Shown here: positions 53,444 through 61,961 of the stretch, piece by piece
Layout: each line of letters starts with the position of its first letter
Numbering within the stretch: position 1 is the stretch's first letter
Source of the DNA: Fusobacteriales bacterium
Lineage (GTDB): Bacteria; Fusobacteriota; Fusobacteriia; Fusobacteriales; Fusobacteriaceae
Direction: 5' to 3'
DNA length: 64,000 nt
Assembly (NCBI GenBank): GCA_020063625.1
Contig: JAICDD010000002.1
Location: 1-64,000 of the forward strand
Notes under the pieces: model-generated
What the model saw: the letters and a program-made list of their open reading frames with translations, nothing else
Database searches by the model: none
Told to the model about the DNA's origin: nothing
Made by a program: the position numbers and the translations under genes

Positions 53444-54027
53444 AAAAAGATAATATAGTTTATACAGTGATATTTTCAACTATAATAACATTTATTTTTG
53501 TGTTTCTTTTATCTCTGACATATCATGCTACAAAAGGAACTGTAGAACGAAATGAAAAATTATTTGAAATAAAAGCATTTTTAAATTCGGCGGGTTATGA
53601 TTTAAACACTATAAGCAATTATGAAGAATTTTTTAATAAAAACTTTAAAGAAGAAAAAAATAATATATGGTCAACAAATAAAAATGGAGAAAAAATAATT
53701 ATTTATAAATTCTCTGGTAATGGATTATGGGGAACAATTTATGGAGTAGTGGCATTTAATGAAAATTTAGATAAAATAATAGGACTTGAGATAACATCTC
53801 ATAGTGAAACTCCAGGACTTGGTGGAAGAATTGAAGAAGATTGGTTTAAAAATCAGTTTAAAAACCAAAAAATCAATGATGATTTTAAAATTGTAATGGG
53901 AGATGGAAAAGGTGATTTTGAACCAAATGATAATAGTGTTGATGGAATAACAGGAGCAACTCGTACTACAGAATCACTTCAAAAAATTATTCTAGATTCA
54001 TATAAATTTGTAAAATCAAATCGTTAG
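53440..54027 (+). CDS. nqrC: NqrC/RnfG-family FMN-binding subunit
   Basis: A 195-residue protein with one N-terminal membrane anchor and an FMN-binding domain. SHSETPGLGGRIEEDWFKNQF and the flavinylation motif DGITGATRTT (Thr target of ApbE) are clear. Shorter than typical NqrC (about 250). No apbE gene is in the window. Confidence 0.88.
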   Translation: MKKDNIVYTVIFSTIITFIFVFLLSLTYHATKGTVERNEKLFEIKAFLNSAGYDLNTISNYEEFFNKNFKEEKNNIWSTNKNGEKIIIYKFSGNGLWGTIYGVVAFNENLDKIIGLEITSHSETPGLGGRIEEDWFKNQFKNQKINDDFKIVMGDGKGDFEPNDNSVDGITGATRTTESLQKIILDSYKFVKSNR

Positions 54028-54036
54028 GAGGTAACT

Positions 54037-54627
54037 ATGAGTATACTTAAAGAGAATTTATGGGAAAACAATCCAGTTTTTGTACAAATATTAGGGATAT
54101 GTAGTACACTAGCTGTGACAAATAACCTTACAAATACATTTATAATGACAGTAGCACTTATATTTGTTACATCATTTTCTAGTTTAACAGTATCATTATT
54201 AAAAGATTATATACCTAAAAAAGTAAGAATGATAATTCAAACTTTAATTATAGCATTTTATGTAATATTTGTAGATATATTATTACGTGCATATTTACCA
54301 AATATTAGTAAAGCTCTTGGGCCTTATGTAGGACTTATTATTACAAATTGTATTATCATGGGAAGAGCAGAAGCATTTGCACAATCAAATCCACCAATTT
54401 TATCATTTTGGGATGGATTTACATCAGGACTTGGTTATATGTGGGTACTTATGATAATAGCATTTTTTAGAGAGTTTTTAGGATTTGGTACATTATTTGG
54501 TATAAGTGTAGCACCTAGTGGATTTACAACTTGGACTATTATGATAATGGCTCCTAGTGCTTTCTTTTTATTAGGTACACTTATTTGGATTAGTAAAAGT
54601 ATTATGCTTAAAAAGGAGGTTAAATAA
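54037..54627 (+). CDS. nqrD: NqrD/RnfE-family membrane subunit
   Basis: A 196-residue six-helix protein with NPVFVQILGICSTLAVTNNLTN and IVDILLRAYLPNISKALGPYVGLIITNCIIMGRAEAFA-type segments (here VDILLRAYLPNISKALGPYV and CIIMGRAEAFA), the inverted-topology partner of NqrE. It shares one base with the next gene. Confidence 0.92.
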   Translation: MSILKENLWENNPVFVQILGICSTLAVTNNLTNTFIMTVALIFVTSFSSLTVSLLKDYIPKKVRMIIQTLIIAFYVIFVDILLRAYLPNISKALGPYVGLIITNCIIMGRAEAFAQSNPPILSFWDGFTSGLGYMWVLMIIAFFREFLGFGTLFGISVAPSGFTTWTIMIMAPSAFFLLGTLIWISKSIMLKKEVK

Positions 54628-55220
54628 TGAGTCCAGATATTAGCCCTATTGTATTGTTTTTTGCATCAATATTTACAAGTAATATTTTATTAGCAAATTT
54701 TCTAGGGATGTGTTCATTTATATCTATATCAAAAGATATGAATTCATCAAATGGTCTTGGAATGGCAGTAACTGCTGTACTTACTATTACTGCAGCTATT
54801 AACTGGGTAGTTATTAATTATATACTTATTCCTTTTGACCTATTATATCTGAGATATATTGTATTTATTGTAGTAATTGCAGCTACTGTACAAATATTAG
54901 AAATGTTAATTGATAGATTATCACCTAGTCTTTATATGGCACTTGGTATATTTTTACCTTTAATTACAGTGAATTGTGCTATATTGGGAGTATCTTTATT
55001 TATTGAAATTAGAAAATACACATTTATACAAACTCTTTTTTATGCATTTGGAGCAGGGCTTGGATGGTGGCTTGCTATAATGCTTCTTTCAGCTATACAA
55101 AAGAAAATAGCTAATGCACCAGTACCAGCAGGATTAAAAGGACCTGGAATTACATTAATTACAATAGGATTTATGGCAATGGCATTTATTGGTTTTTCTG
55201 GAATGCTGATTGTACAATAA
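54627..55220 (+). CDS. nqrE: NqrE/RnfA-family membrane subunit
   Basis: A 197-residue six-helix protein. SNILLANFLGMCSFISISKD and LITVNCAILGVSLFIEIRKY carry the paired cysteines that hold the intramembrane iron-sulfur centre with NqrD. The length and order match nqrBCDEF operons. It follows nqrD with a one-base overlap. Confidence 0.92.
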   Translation: MSPDISPIVLFFASIFTSNILLANFLGMCSFISISKDMNSSNGLGMAVTAVLTITAAINWVVINYILIPFDLLYLRYIVFIVVIAATVQILEMLIDRLSPSLYMALGIFLPLITVNCAILGVSLFIEIRKYTFIQTLFYAFGAGLGWWLAIMLLSAIQKKIANAPVPAGLKGPGITLITIGFMAMAFIGFSGMLIVQ

Positions 55221-55237
55221 CATAAAGGAGGTAAATT

Positions 55238-56344
55238 ATGGAGTTTATTATAGCACCTCTAATTATATCAATACTTACTGGAATACTTGCTGCTATTATC
55301 TCAATTACAGATAAAATTGTAAATAATTATGGTGAAATCACTATTTCTATAAATAATGGAAAAAAAGAAATAAAAATAGATGGTGGAGAAAATCTTTTGA
55401 CAACATTATCTTCACAAGAGATTTATTTACCTTCAGCATGTGGTGGAAGAGGAAGTTGCGGTGCATGTAAATGTAAAGTAACAAGTGATGTAGGAGAATA
55501 TCTACCTACTGAAATTCCATATCTTACAAAAGAAGAGATGAAGGAAAATATAAGACTAGGATGTCAAATAAAATTGAAAAAAGATATCTCTATTGAAATA
55601 CCAGAAAGTTTATTTAATGTAAAAAAATATGAAGCTACTGTTGAAAAAATAGTAGATGTAACACATGATATAAAAGAGGTATTATTTAATCTAGGTGATG
55701 AAGAGGTAAACTTTACTGCTGGAATGTATATGCAACTATGTGTACCACCATATGATAAAATTAAAAGTGAAACTCAAAGGGCATACTCTATATCATCAAA
55801 ACCTAGTGATAAAAATCATATTGAATTATTAATAAGATTAGTTCCAGGTGGAATTGCTACAACATGGGTACATACATATCTAAAAGAGGGAGATAAAGTA
55901 AAATTAATAGGACCATTTGGAGAATTTCAGGCAACACCTACAAATAGTACAATGATATGTGTAGCTGGTGGTTCTGGTATGGCACCATTTAAATCAATGC
56001 TTTATCATATGTATGAAAATAATGTTAATGATAGAGAGATATGGTATTTCTTTGGAGCTAGAACAAAAAAAGATTTATTTTATTTAGAAGAACTTGCCGA
56101 ACTTCAGAAAAAGTGGCCTAATTTTCATTTTATTCCAGCATTATCTGAGCCAGAAGGAGAAGATTGGGAAGGAGAAACAGGTCTTATTACAGATGTTTTA
56201 GATAAATATTTAAAAACAATAATCGAACCAGGATATAAAGAAGGATATTTATGTGGAAGTCCAGGTATGATAAATGCATGTAATAATGTAATGACAGCAA
56301 ATGGAATAAAACTTGAAAATATTTATTATGATAAATTTGCTTAA
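55238..56344 (+). CDS. nqrF: NADH-oxidising FAD/[2Fe-2S] subunit NqrF
   Basis: A 368-residue protein with an N-terminal membrane helix and a ferredoxin domain (CGGRGSCGACKC with the fourth Cys in LGCQIKL). The FAD domain has RAYSISSKP and the NADH domain has VAGGSGMAPFKSM. This is NqrF, not RnfC or RnfB, and it identifies the operon as Na+-NQR type. It takes electrons from NADH into the pump. NqrA, normally encoded first and linked to quinone, is absent from this operon. Confidence 0.93.
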   Translation: MEFIIAPLIISILTGILAAIISITDKIVNNYGEITISINNGKKEIKIDGGENLLTTLSSQEIYLPSACGGRGSCGACKCKVTSDVGEYLPTEIPYLTKEEMKENIRLGCQIKLKKDISIEIPESLFNVKKYEATVEKIVDVTHDIKEVLFNLGDEEVNFTAGMYMQLCVPPYDKIKSETQRAYSISSKPSDKNHIELLIRLVPGGIATTWVHTYLKEGDKVKLIGPFGEFQATPTNSTMICVAGGSGMAPFKSMLYHMYENNVNDREIWYFFGARTKKDLFYLEELAELQKKWPNFHFIPALSEPEGEDWEGETGLITDVLDKYLKTIIEPGYKEGYLCGSPGMINACNNVMTANGIKLENIYYDKFA

Positions 56345-56357
56345 GGGGGTAAAATAG

Positions 56358-56807
56358 ATGAAACTTTCTCCAAAATATGAAAAAGCAATGGCAAATATGC
56401 AAATAGGAGTGATATCAGCACAAGGTTTTTTAGGTGATGAAGAAATAAATTTAGTAGATATTATTACTAGAGATGAAAATGAATTTAATAAATTAGGATT
56501 GAAGTTTGATAATGTAGCAAAACAATTAAGACATTTATTAGAAAAAGGTCAAGAAGGATTAGGAGAACCTATTACCGTTGATAATAGATGGTTAGTACAA
56601 GTCTACGAAGCAAAAGGAAATATGCCATGTCCTTTTGAAGATTATATGGCTCAAAAATGTGTAATAACCTTAATAGATAAAAATACAAATCATAAATTAA
56701 TGTATACTGATTTATCAATACATTTATTAGAAAAACATCATTTTTTAGAAGGAAAAGGAAGTACATTTAGACTTGAACCTAAAATATTAAAAGAGATTTT
56801 ATATTAA
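56358..56807 (+). CDS. Unknown soluble protein at the end of the nqr operon
   Basis: A 149-residue soluble protein, 13 bases after nqrF and before the terminator, so part of the operon. Features: VDIITRDENEFNKLGL, a helix with QLRHLLEKGQEGLGE, RWLVQVYEAKGNMPCPFEDYMAQKC, then LSIHLLEKHHFLEG. No transmembrane segment and only two cysteines. I do not recognise it. It could be an assembly or regulatory partner of the NqrA-less pump. Confidence 0.8.
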   Translation: MKLSPKYEKAMANMQIGVISAQGFLGDEEINLVDIITRDENEFNKLGLKFDNVAKQLRHLLEKGQEGLGEPITVDNRWLVQVYEAKGNMPCPFEDYMAQKCVITLIDKNTNHKLMYTDLSIHLLEKHHFLEGKGSTFRLEPKILKEILY

Positions 56808-56808
56808 A

Positions 56809-56830
56809 AAAAGAGCCATATGGCTCTTTT
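56809..56830. terminator. Bidirectional terminator between convergent operons
   Basis: A perfect 22-bp palindrome, core AGAGCCATATGGCTCT, with T-rich flanks in both directions. It ends the nqr operon (+), and its last bases touch the stop codon of the small - strand gene. Confidence 0.8.
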
Positions 56831-56957
56831 ATTTACATGTTGATGTGATTAAAGTAGCTTTTTTAGCAATACTTTTTTTATTCTTTTCTTGCTGTTTTTT
56901 TTGATACTTTTCCTTTAACTCTTTTAAATTTTCACGTTCTTTTCTTAAGATACCCAT
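56829..56957 (-). CDS. Small 42-residue basic protein
   Basis: A short frame, MGILRKERENLKELKEKY then a Lys/Gln-rich helix, ending ATLITSTCK. It is preceded by a strong AAGGGGG site 8 bases before ATG 56957 and starts 20 bases after the aroB-ppx stop, so it is probably the last gene of that operon. It would form one charged helix. The function is unknown. Confidence 0.55.
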   Translation of the reverse strand: MGILRKERENLKELKEKYQKKQQEKNKKSIAKKATLITSTCK

Positions 56958-56976
56958 TGATTAAGCCCCCTTTATT

Positions 56977-58947
56977 TTATGAAATCATTATACCCTCTAA
57001 TATATCGTTTTCAGATACTAAAATAACCCTTTTATTAAAATATTTAAGCAATATTTTTAATATTAAAGTACCTGAAACTATAACTTCTGCTCTTTTTGGA
57101 TGTAATCCAATAATCTCTTTTCTTTCATCTATAGATTTTGACATAAATAAATTTAAATTTTTTTCAATCTCATCTATTGTTAATAAATAGTTATGAATCT
57201 CATTTGTATCATATTCTTTTAACCTTTTTAATACTGATACTTGAGTAGTTACTGTACCAGCTACTCCAATTAGTTCATATTCATCAAAATTAATATGTTT
57301 TAGTTCAGTTTCATTTAACATATTATAAACAAATTTTTCCATTTTTGCAATATTTTCTTTATAATTTTCATTTTTAAAAAATTTTTCTTTTAATCGAACA
57401 GAACCAAAGTTAAAACTTTTAATAAATTCAATGTTTTCTTTGTTTCCAATAATTATTTCAGTACTTCCTCCACCTATGTCAATAGCGATAAATTTTTTAT
57501 TATTATCAATTTCAGATAAAATACCATTAAAACAATAAGTTCCTTCTTGTTCCCCACTAATACACTCAATATTTAAATCTGTTTCCTTTTTAACTTTGTT
57601 AATAAAAATATCTTTATTACTTGAATCCCTTGTAGCAGATGTTGCACATACTTTAATATCAGTGATTTTATAATTATCAATTATATTTTTATAATTTTTT
57701 AATACATTTACTGTTCTCTCAATAGCTTCATCTTTTAAAAATCCATTTTTATCTACATCTTCACCAAGTCTAGTTATTTCCATAAGTTTTAAATATTTTT
57801 TATTAATATATCCATTATAAAGTTCAGCTATAAATAATCTTACACTATTTGTTCCAATATCAATTATAGCACGAAGTTTTGTATCAGTGATTTTATCATA
57901 TAATTCTTTTAATTTTTCTATTTCTAAATCAATAAATTTTACTTCACCAAGTTTTGGACACATTACAAGTCTTAATTTATCACTATTATTTTTTTTATCT
58001 TTTTTAAAGATATTTATCATTTTTTCAAAATCATATTTTGGTATTAAATAGGACATTTTTAATTTTTTAAATAATTCTATTTGCTTATCAACTACTTCTT
58101 TTTCAACAATTCCTAGCTCATAACCAAGTTTATTAACAAAATTCATACCAAGAATTACAGCTTCACCATGAGTATAAACTTTATAATCAGTTATTTTTTC
58201 AATTACATGCCCATAACTATGTCCATAATTAAGAGCAGCCCTTATTCCATTTTCTTTTTCATCTTGAGAAACTACATTAGCTTTTGTTTGGCAACTATGA
58301 AGAATCATTTTTATAAAAATCTCTTTATCAAAATTATTTATTTTTTCATGATTTTCAAATATAAAATTATAAAAATCTTTGTTAAAAGTAGCAGCCATTT
58401 TAACTATTTCACCAAGACCACTTTTAATTTCTCTACTCTCTAATGTTTTTAGTACATTAATATCCACTAAAACTAATTTTGGCTGATGAAAACTTCCAAT
58501 TATATTTTTTGCTTTATAATTTATAGCTACTTTTCCACCAATACTAGCATCTACTTGAGAAAGAAGAGTAGTAGGTACTTGAATAAAATCAATTCCTCTC
58601 ATAAAAGTAGCAGCAACATAACCTGATAAATCACATACTACTCCTCCACCTAATGATATTATTAGACTTTTTCTATTAAAATTATTTTCAAGCATAAAAT
58701 CATAGATTGGTAGTACTGTATCTAATTTTTTATATTCTTCTCCATCTTCGATTGTAAATGTAAATACATTATCTTTTTTGTTTAAAGAATTTAAAAATTT
58801 CTCTAAATATAAAGGACCAACAGTAGTATTAGTTATTATTAGTATTTTTTTATAATCTTTTATATAATTATTTATTTCATTAAAAATATTTTCTCCTATC
58901 AAAATATCATAACTTTTTTCTTTTAAATCCACCCTTAGTTTTTCCAT
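56977..58947 (-). CDS. aroB: 3-dehydroquinate synthase fused to a Ppx/GppA phosphatase domain
   Basis: A 656-residue uninterrupted fusion. Residues 1 to about 350 are AroB (SLGGGVVCDLSGYVAATFMRG, PTTLLSQVDASIGGKVAIN, NYGHSYGHVIE), making 3-dehydroquinate from DAHP. From residue 359 it is an exopolyphosphatase/guanosine pentaphosphatase: IIDIGTNSVRLFIAE at about 361, VCATSATRDSSNK, AIDIGGGSTEIIIG, VAGTVTTQ. Both active sites look intact. The linker is short. I know of no standard fusion of this kind. It follows aroK by 8 bases. Confidence 0.9.
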   Translation of the reverse strand: MEKLRVDLKEKSYDILIGENIFNEINNYIKDYKKILIITNTTVGPLYLEKFLNSLNKKDNVFTFTIEDGEEYKKLDTVLPIYDFMLENNFNRKSLIISLGGGVVCDLSGYVAATFMRGIDFIQVPTTLLSQVDASIGGKVAINYKAKNIIGSFHQPKLVLVDINVLKTLESREIKSGLGEIVKMAATFNKDFYNFIFENHEKINNFDKEIFIKMILHSCQTKANVVSQDEKENGIRAALNYGHSYGHVIEKITDYKVYTHGEAVILGMNFVNKLGYELGIVEKEVVDKQIELFKKLKMSYLIPKYDFEKMINIFKKDKKNNSDKLRLVMCPKLGEVKFIDLEIEKLKELYDKITDTKLRAIIDIGTNSVRLFIAELYNGYINKKYLKLMEITRLGEDVDKNGFLKDEAIERTVNVLKNYKNIIDNYKITDIKVCATSATRDSSNKDIFINKVKKETDLNIECISGEQEGTYCFNGILSEIDNNKKFIAIDIGGGSTEIIIGNKENIEFIKSFNFGSVRLKEKFFKNENYKENIAKMEKFVYNMLNETELKHINFDEYELIGVAGTVTTQVSVLKRLKEYDTNEIHNYLLTIDEIEKNLNLFMSKSIDERKEIIGLHPKRAEVIVSGTLILKILLKYFNKRVILVSENDILEGIMIS

Positions 58948-58955
58948 ATATCCTC

Positions 58956-59474
58956 CTACATTTCTTCTATATAAATTTTTTTTATAATGTCTGTAATTTC
59001 ATCAAGGTCTTCATTTTTATTGTATACTTCAAAGTCACAGCTATTTTTATATATTTCTTTTCTTTCATTTAGTAAATTATTTATTTTTTCATAAGTATTA
59101 TCACAAATAAGTAGAGGTCTTTTATTTGGTCTTTTCATAACTCTTTTATAGATATTATCTACACTTGTTGAAATTAGACAAATATTAGCATGTTTTCTTA
59201 AAGAAAGTAAATTATTTTCATTTAAAATAGTGCCCCCACCAGTAGCAATAATAGTATTACTTAGTGCTTCACACTCTTTTATTATTTCTTCTTCAAGTTG
59301 TCTAAAATATTTTTCACCTTTTTCTTTAAAAATTTCATTTACTTTCATATTTTCTCGTTTCATTATTTCATAGTCTAAATCAAAAAAATTCATATCAATT
59401 TTTTTTGCTAAAACTTTACCTATTGTGGTTTTTCCTACCCCCATAAAACCAATTAAAGCTAAATTTGTTTTCAT
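58956..59474 (-). CDS. aroK: Shikimate kinase
   Basis: A 172-residue kinase with P-loop GFMGVGKTT near residue 10, FFDLDYEIMKRE, EKYFRQLEEEII and IIATGGGTILNENN. It phosphorylates shikimate with ATP. First gene of aroK-aroB/ppx with Shine-Dalgarno GAGGT. Confidence 0.95.
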   Translation of the reverse strand: MKTNLALIGFMGVGKTTIGKVLAKKIDMNFFDLDYEIMKRENMKVNEIFKEKGEKYFRQLEEEIIKECEALSNTIIATGGGTILNENNLLSLRKHANICLISTSVDNIYKRVMKRPNKRPLLICDNTYEKINNLLNERKEIYKNSCDFEVYNKNEDLDEITDIIKKIYIEEM

Positions 59475-59505
59475 AGACTTTACCTCGTTATTTTAATTTA
59501 CACTT

Positions 59506-59535
59506 AGTATATCATTTATTAGTTGTATTTTTCAA
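59506..59535 (-). promoter_or_regulatory. Promoter of aroK-aroB/ppx
   Basis: On the - strand, TTGAAA (59535-59530) and TATACT (59511-59506) are spaced by 18 bases. Confidence 0.6.
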
Positions 59536-59561
59536 GTAAAAGGATATAAATAAGGAAAATA

Positions 59562-59588
59562 AAAAAAGAATCCAAAGGATTCTTTTTT
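59562..59588 (-). terminator. Terminator of the GH65 gene
   Basis: The 12-bp stem AAAAAAGAATCC/GGATTCTTTTTT has a 3-base loop and begins 6 bases after the GH65 stop. Confidence 0.85.
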
Positions 59589-59593
59589 ATGGT

Positions 59594-61870
59594 TTAGTAA
59601 TTTATTTCAAAAGTATGAGTTATTAAATGAAGTGAATTATTTATTTTTAATTCAATATTAGTTTTAATATTTTTTAATGGAGTTATAATTACTCTATTTT
59701 TTTCAATTTTTATTTTAAGATGGTTTTCTTTTAAATATAAATAAAATTCTACAGAATTCCATTTTTTTGGTAGATTAGGCTTTATTTGTAAAACATTATT
59801 TTCAAAAGAAACTCCAGCAAAACCAAATACCACCATTTGCCAAGCAGCGCCACAAGCAGCAGTATGAATTCCACCAATAAAAGTACCGCCACTTATTGCT
59901 TCATTTGTATTTAATAAATCAATATTAATAGATTTTTTGAATTTACTATATGCTTCATCGATGATTCCTAAATTTGCAGCTACTATTGAGTATGAAGATG
60001 GACTTAAAGATGAAAAGTGTAAAGTTCTTGGTTCATAATATTCATAGTTAGCTTTAATTATATTTTTTGAAAATAAATTTGGATATAAACAAAACAGTTG
60101 GATTAAATCAGCTTGTTTTATACATTGAGTAAACACAGTAATTCCATTTGGCCAACCATAATATTCTTCTTTATGTTTTAATCTTTCTGTTACTTTTGAA
60201 GCAGGGACAATATCTTCTAAATTAAAATATCCATCAAATTGCTCTATTAAATTATTTTTATTTGGTGTAGGAAGATATATTTTATTATAAATATCTTGCC
60301 ATAATTCAATCTCTTCATTTTTTAGATTAATTTTTTCTTTTATTTTTTTAAGATTTTCTTTATCAATTATAGTTTGAAGATTTAACGCAAAATCTAATGC
60401 AAATTTTGTTTGATAATTTGTAAATGCATTATTATCAACATTTTCATGATATTCATCAGGACCTTGAACTCTAATTAATTCATATCTTTTTTTTACTGGT
60501 TTATAAACAACTCGAGATGCTAAAAATCTAGCTATTTCAAAAATTATCTCGGCACCATATTTAATTAAAAAATCTAAATCATTTGTTACAGAGTAGTATC
60601 TATTAATTGCATAAGCGATATCAGGAGATATATGAATTTGCCAATCGTTAAAATGATTTCTTATATCTCTGCCTGTTAAAACATCTTTAAAAAAGAAATC
60701 TGGGCAAAGCTCTTCACCAGTTTTTCCACTTATCCAAGCATAATATGCACCTTCAAATCCTAGTTTTTTTGCTTTTTTTCTAGCACCATCTAAAGTATTA
60801 TATCTATATTTTAAAATATTTCTTGCAACCTTTGGATTTGAATAAAGATACATGGGCATATTGTATATTTCTTGATCCCAAAAAGCAGCTCCTTGATACG
60901 CTTGACAAGACAAACCTCTAGCACCTATTGGCAAACTTTTGTGAGTTGGAGTAGCAATAATAGCATGATATATATTAAATCTAAGTGCAACTTGGTCAGT
61001 TATTTCTCCATCAATTTTTATATCATATAAATTCCAAAGTTTTTCCCAATGGATTTTATGTTTTTCTAATTCATTATTATAACTTTTAACATTAATTAAA
61101 TCATTTTTTGTATTAAGATAAAAATTTTCATTATCATTTGAGGTATAAACACACATAAATTTTTCTAAAATTATCTCTTTATTAGCTTCTAAATTAAATT
61201 CAAATACACGAAAGTATTTTTCTTCTTTATTTAAAATAGTGTAATTTTTTAAATTAGTTATTAATCTTTCACCTACGACAACATTATCATTGTTAACGAC
61301 AGTATTTGCTCTAACAAATAGCATATCATCTATATTTTCATATGAATGATTTTTTAAATGTTGACCATTTAAACTCCAAATGTCAGAATCAATACCAGTA
61401 ATTATTTTTACTTTTACATTTTGGTTAGATGAAAATTTATACTTCATTGGAATTAAGTGAAGATTATTTAAACTAGCAAATTTTTCTTCGTTTATAAAAA
61501 GTGAAACACCATTATCTAATGTAAGATTTGCTTTTCTTGAAGATATTCCATGTTTAATATCTAATTTTCTTTCAAAAGAGTTTATAGTTTTATCTAAAGA
61601 AATTTCTTCATCATTTATAAAAAGTTTTGTAAAAAGAGCATTTGGAACTGTAGATAATTCCTCCCATTTTCCATCAGCTTTATCCCAAGTATCAGTAACT
61701 ACACAAGCTGCATATTCATTTTTCCCTTCTTCTGCAAATGTACCTCTATATCCAAGATAACCATTTCCAATCATAAAATTACTACCAGAATTAATAGACT
61801 GTTTTCTGTCATATTTATCTTCAATAATATCCCAACCATTAGATGTAAATAAATTTTCTTTAATTTTCAT
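59594..61870 (-). CDS. GH65-family alpha-glucan disaccharide phosphorylase (maltose/kojibiose/trehalose type)
   Basis: A 758-residue enzyme with the GH65 order: N-terminal beta-sandwich (GNGYLGYRGTFAEE), (alpha/alpha)6 barrel with GARGLSCQAYQGAAFWDQEIY and the catalytic acid Glu in RVQGPDEYHENVDNNAFTN, and the phosphate-binding HFSSLSPSSYSIVAA. It cleaves an alpha-linked glucose disaccharide with phosphate to beta-glucose 1-phosphate; the linkage specificity cannot be read from sequence. Downstream of lacI on the same strand, with an operator in the leader. Shine-Dalgarno AGGAGGG. Confidence 0.9.
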   Translation of the reverse strand: MKIKENLFTSNGWDIIEDKYDRKQSINSGSNFMIGNGYLGYRGTFAEEGKNEYAACVVTDTWDKADGKWEELSTVPNALFTKLFINDEEISLDKTINSFERKLDIKHGISSRKANLTLDNGVSLFINEEKFASLNNLHLIPMKYKFSSNQNVKVKIITGIDSDIWSLNGQHLKNHSYENIDDMLFVRANTVVNNDNVVVGERLITNLKNYTILNKEEKYFRVFEFNLEANKEIILEKFMCVYTSNDNENFYLNTKNDLINVKSYNNELEKHKIHWEKLWNLYDIKIDGEITDQVALRFNIYHAIIATPTHKSLPIGARGLSCQAYQGAAFWDQEIYNMPMYLYSNPKVARNILKYRYNTLDGARKKAKKLGFEGAYYAWISGKTGEELCPDFFFKDVLTGRDIRNHFNDWQIHISPDIAYAINRYYSVTNDLDFLIKYGAEIIFEIARFLASRVVYKPVKKRYELIRVQGPDEYHENVDNNAFTNYQTKFALDFALNLQTIIDKENLKKIKEKINLKNEEIELWQDIYNKIYLPTPNKNNLIEQFDGYFNLEDIVPASKVTERLKHKEEYYGWPNGITVFTQCIKQADLIQLFCLYPNLFSKNIIKANYEYYEPRTLHFSSLSPSSYSIVAANLGIIDEAYSKFKKSINIDLLNTNEAISGGTFIGGIHTAACGAAWQMVVFGFAGVSFENNVLQIKPNLPKKWNSVEFYLYLKENHLKIKIEKNRVIITPLKNIKTNIELKINNSLHLITHTFEINY

Positions 61871-61901
61871 ATAAAAGCCCTCCTATTTATTTAATAATAT
61901 T

Positions 61902-61923
61902 TTTTCGTACACGTGTACGAAAA
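61902..61923 (-). promoter_or_regulatory. LacI-family operator upstream of GH65
   Basis: A perfect 22-bp palindrome with core CGTACACGTGTACG, 32 bases before the GH65 start. The same core occurs at the lacI promoter. Confidence 0.75.
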
Positions 61924-61961
61924 TTTTTAAAAATATATAATAATATTTTTGATTAACTTTT

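Noticed and set aside
55238..56344. Calling the NADH subunit RnfC or RnfB
   Set aside because: The plant-type [2Fe-2S] domain plus FAD and NADH domains are NqrF features; RnfB and RnfC carry [4Fe-4S] motifs not seen here.
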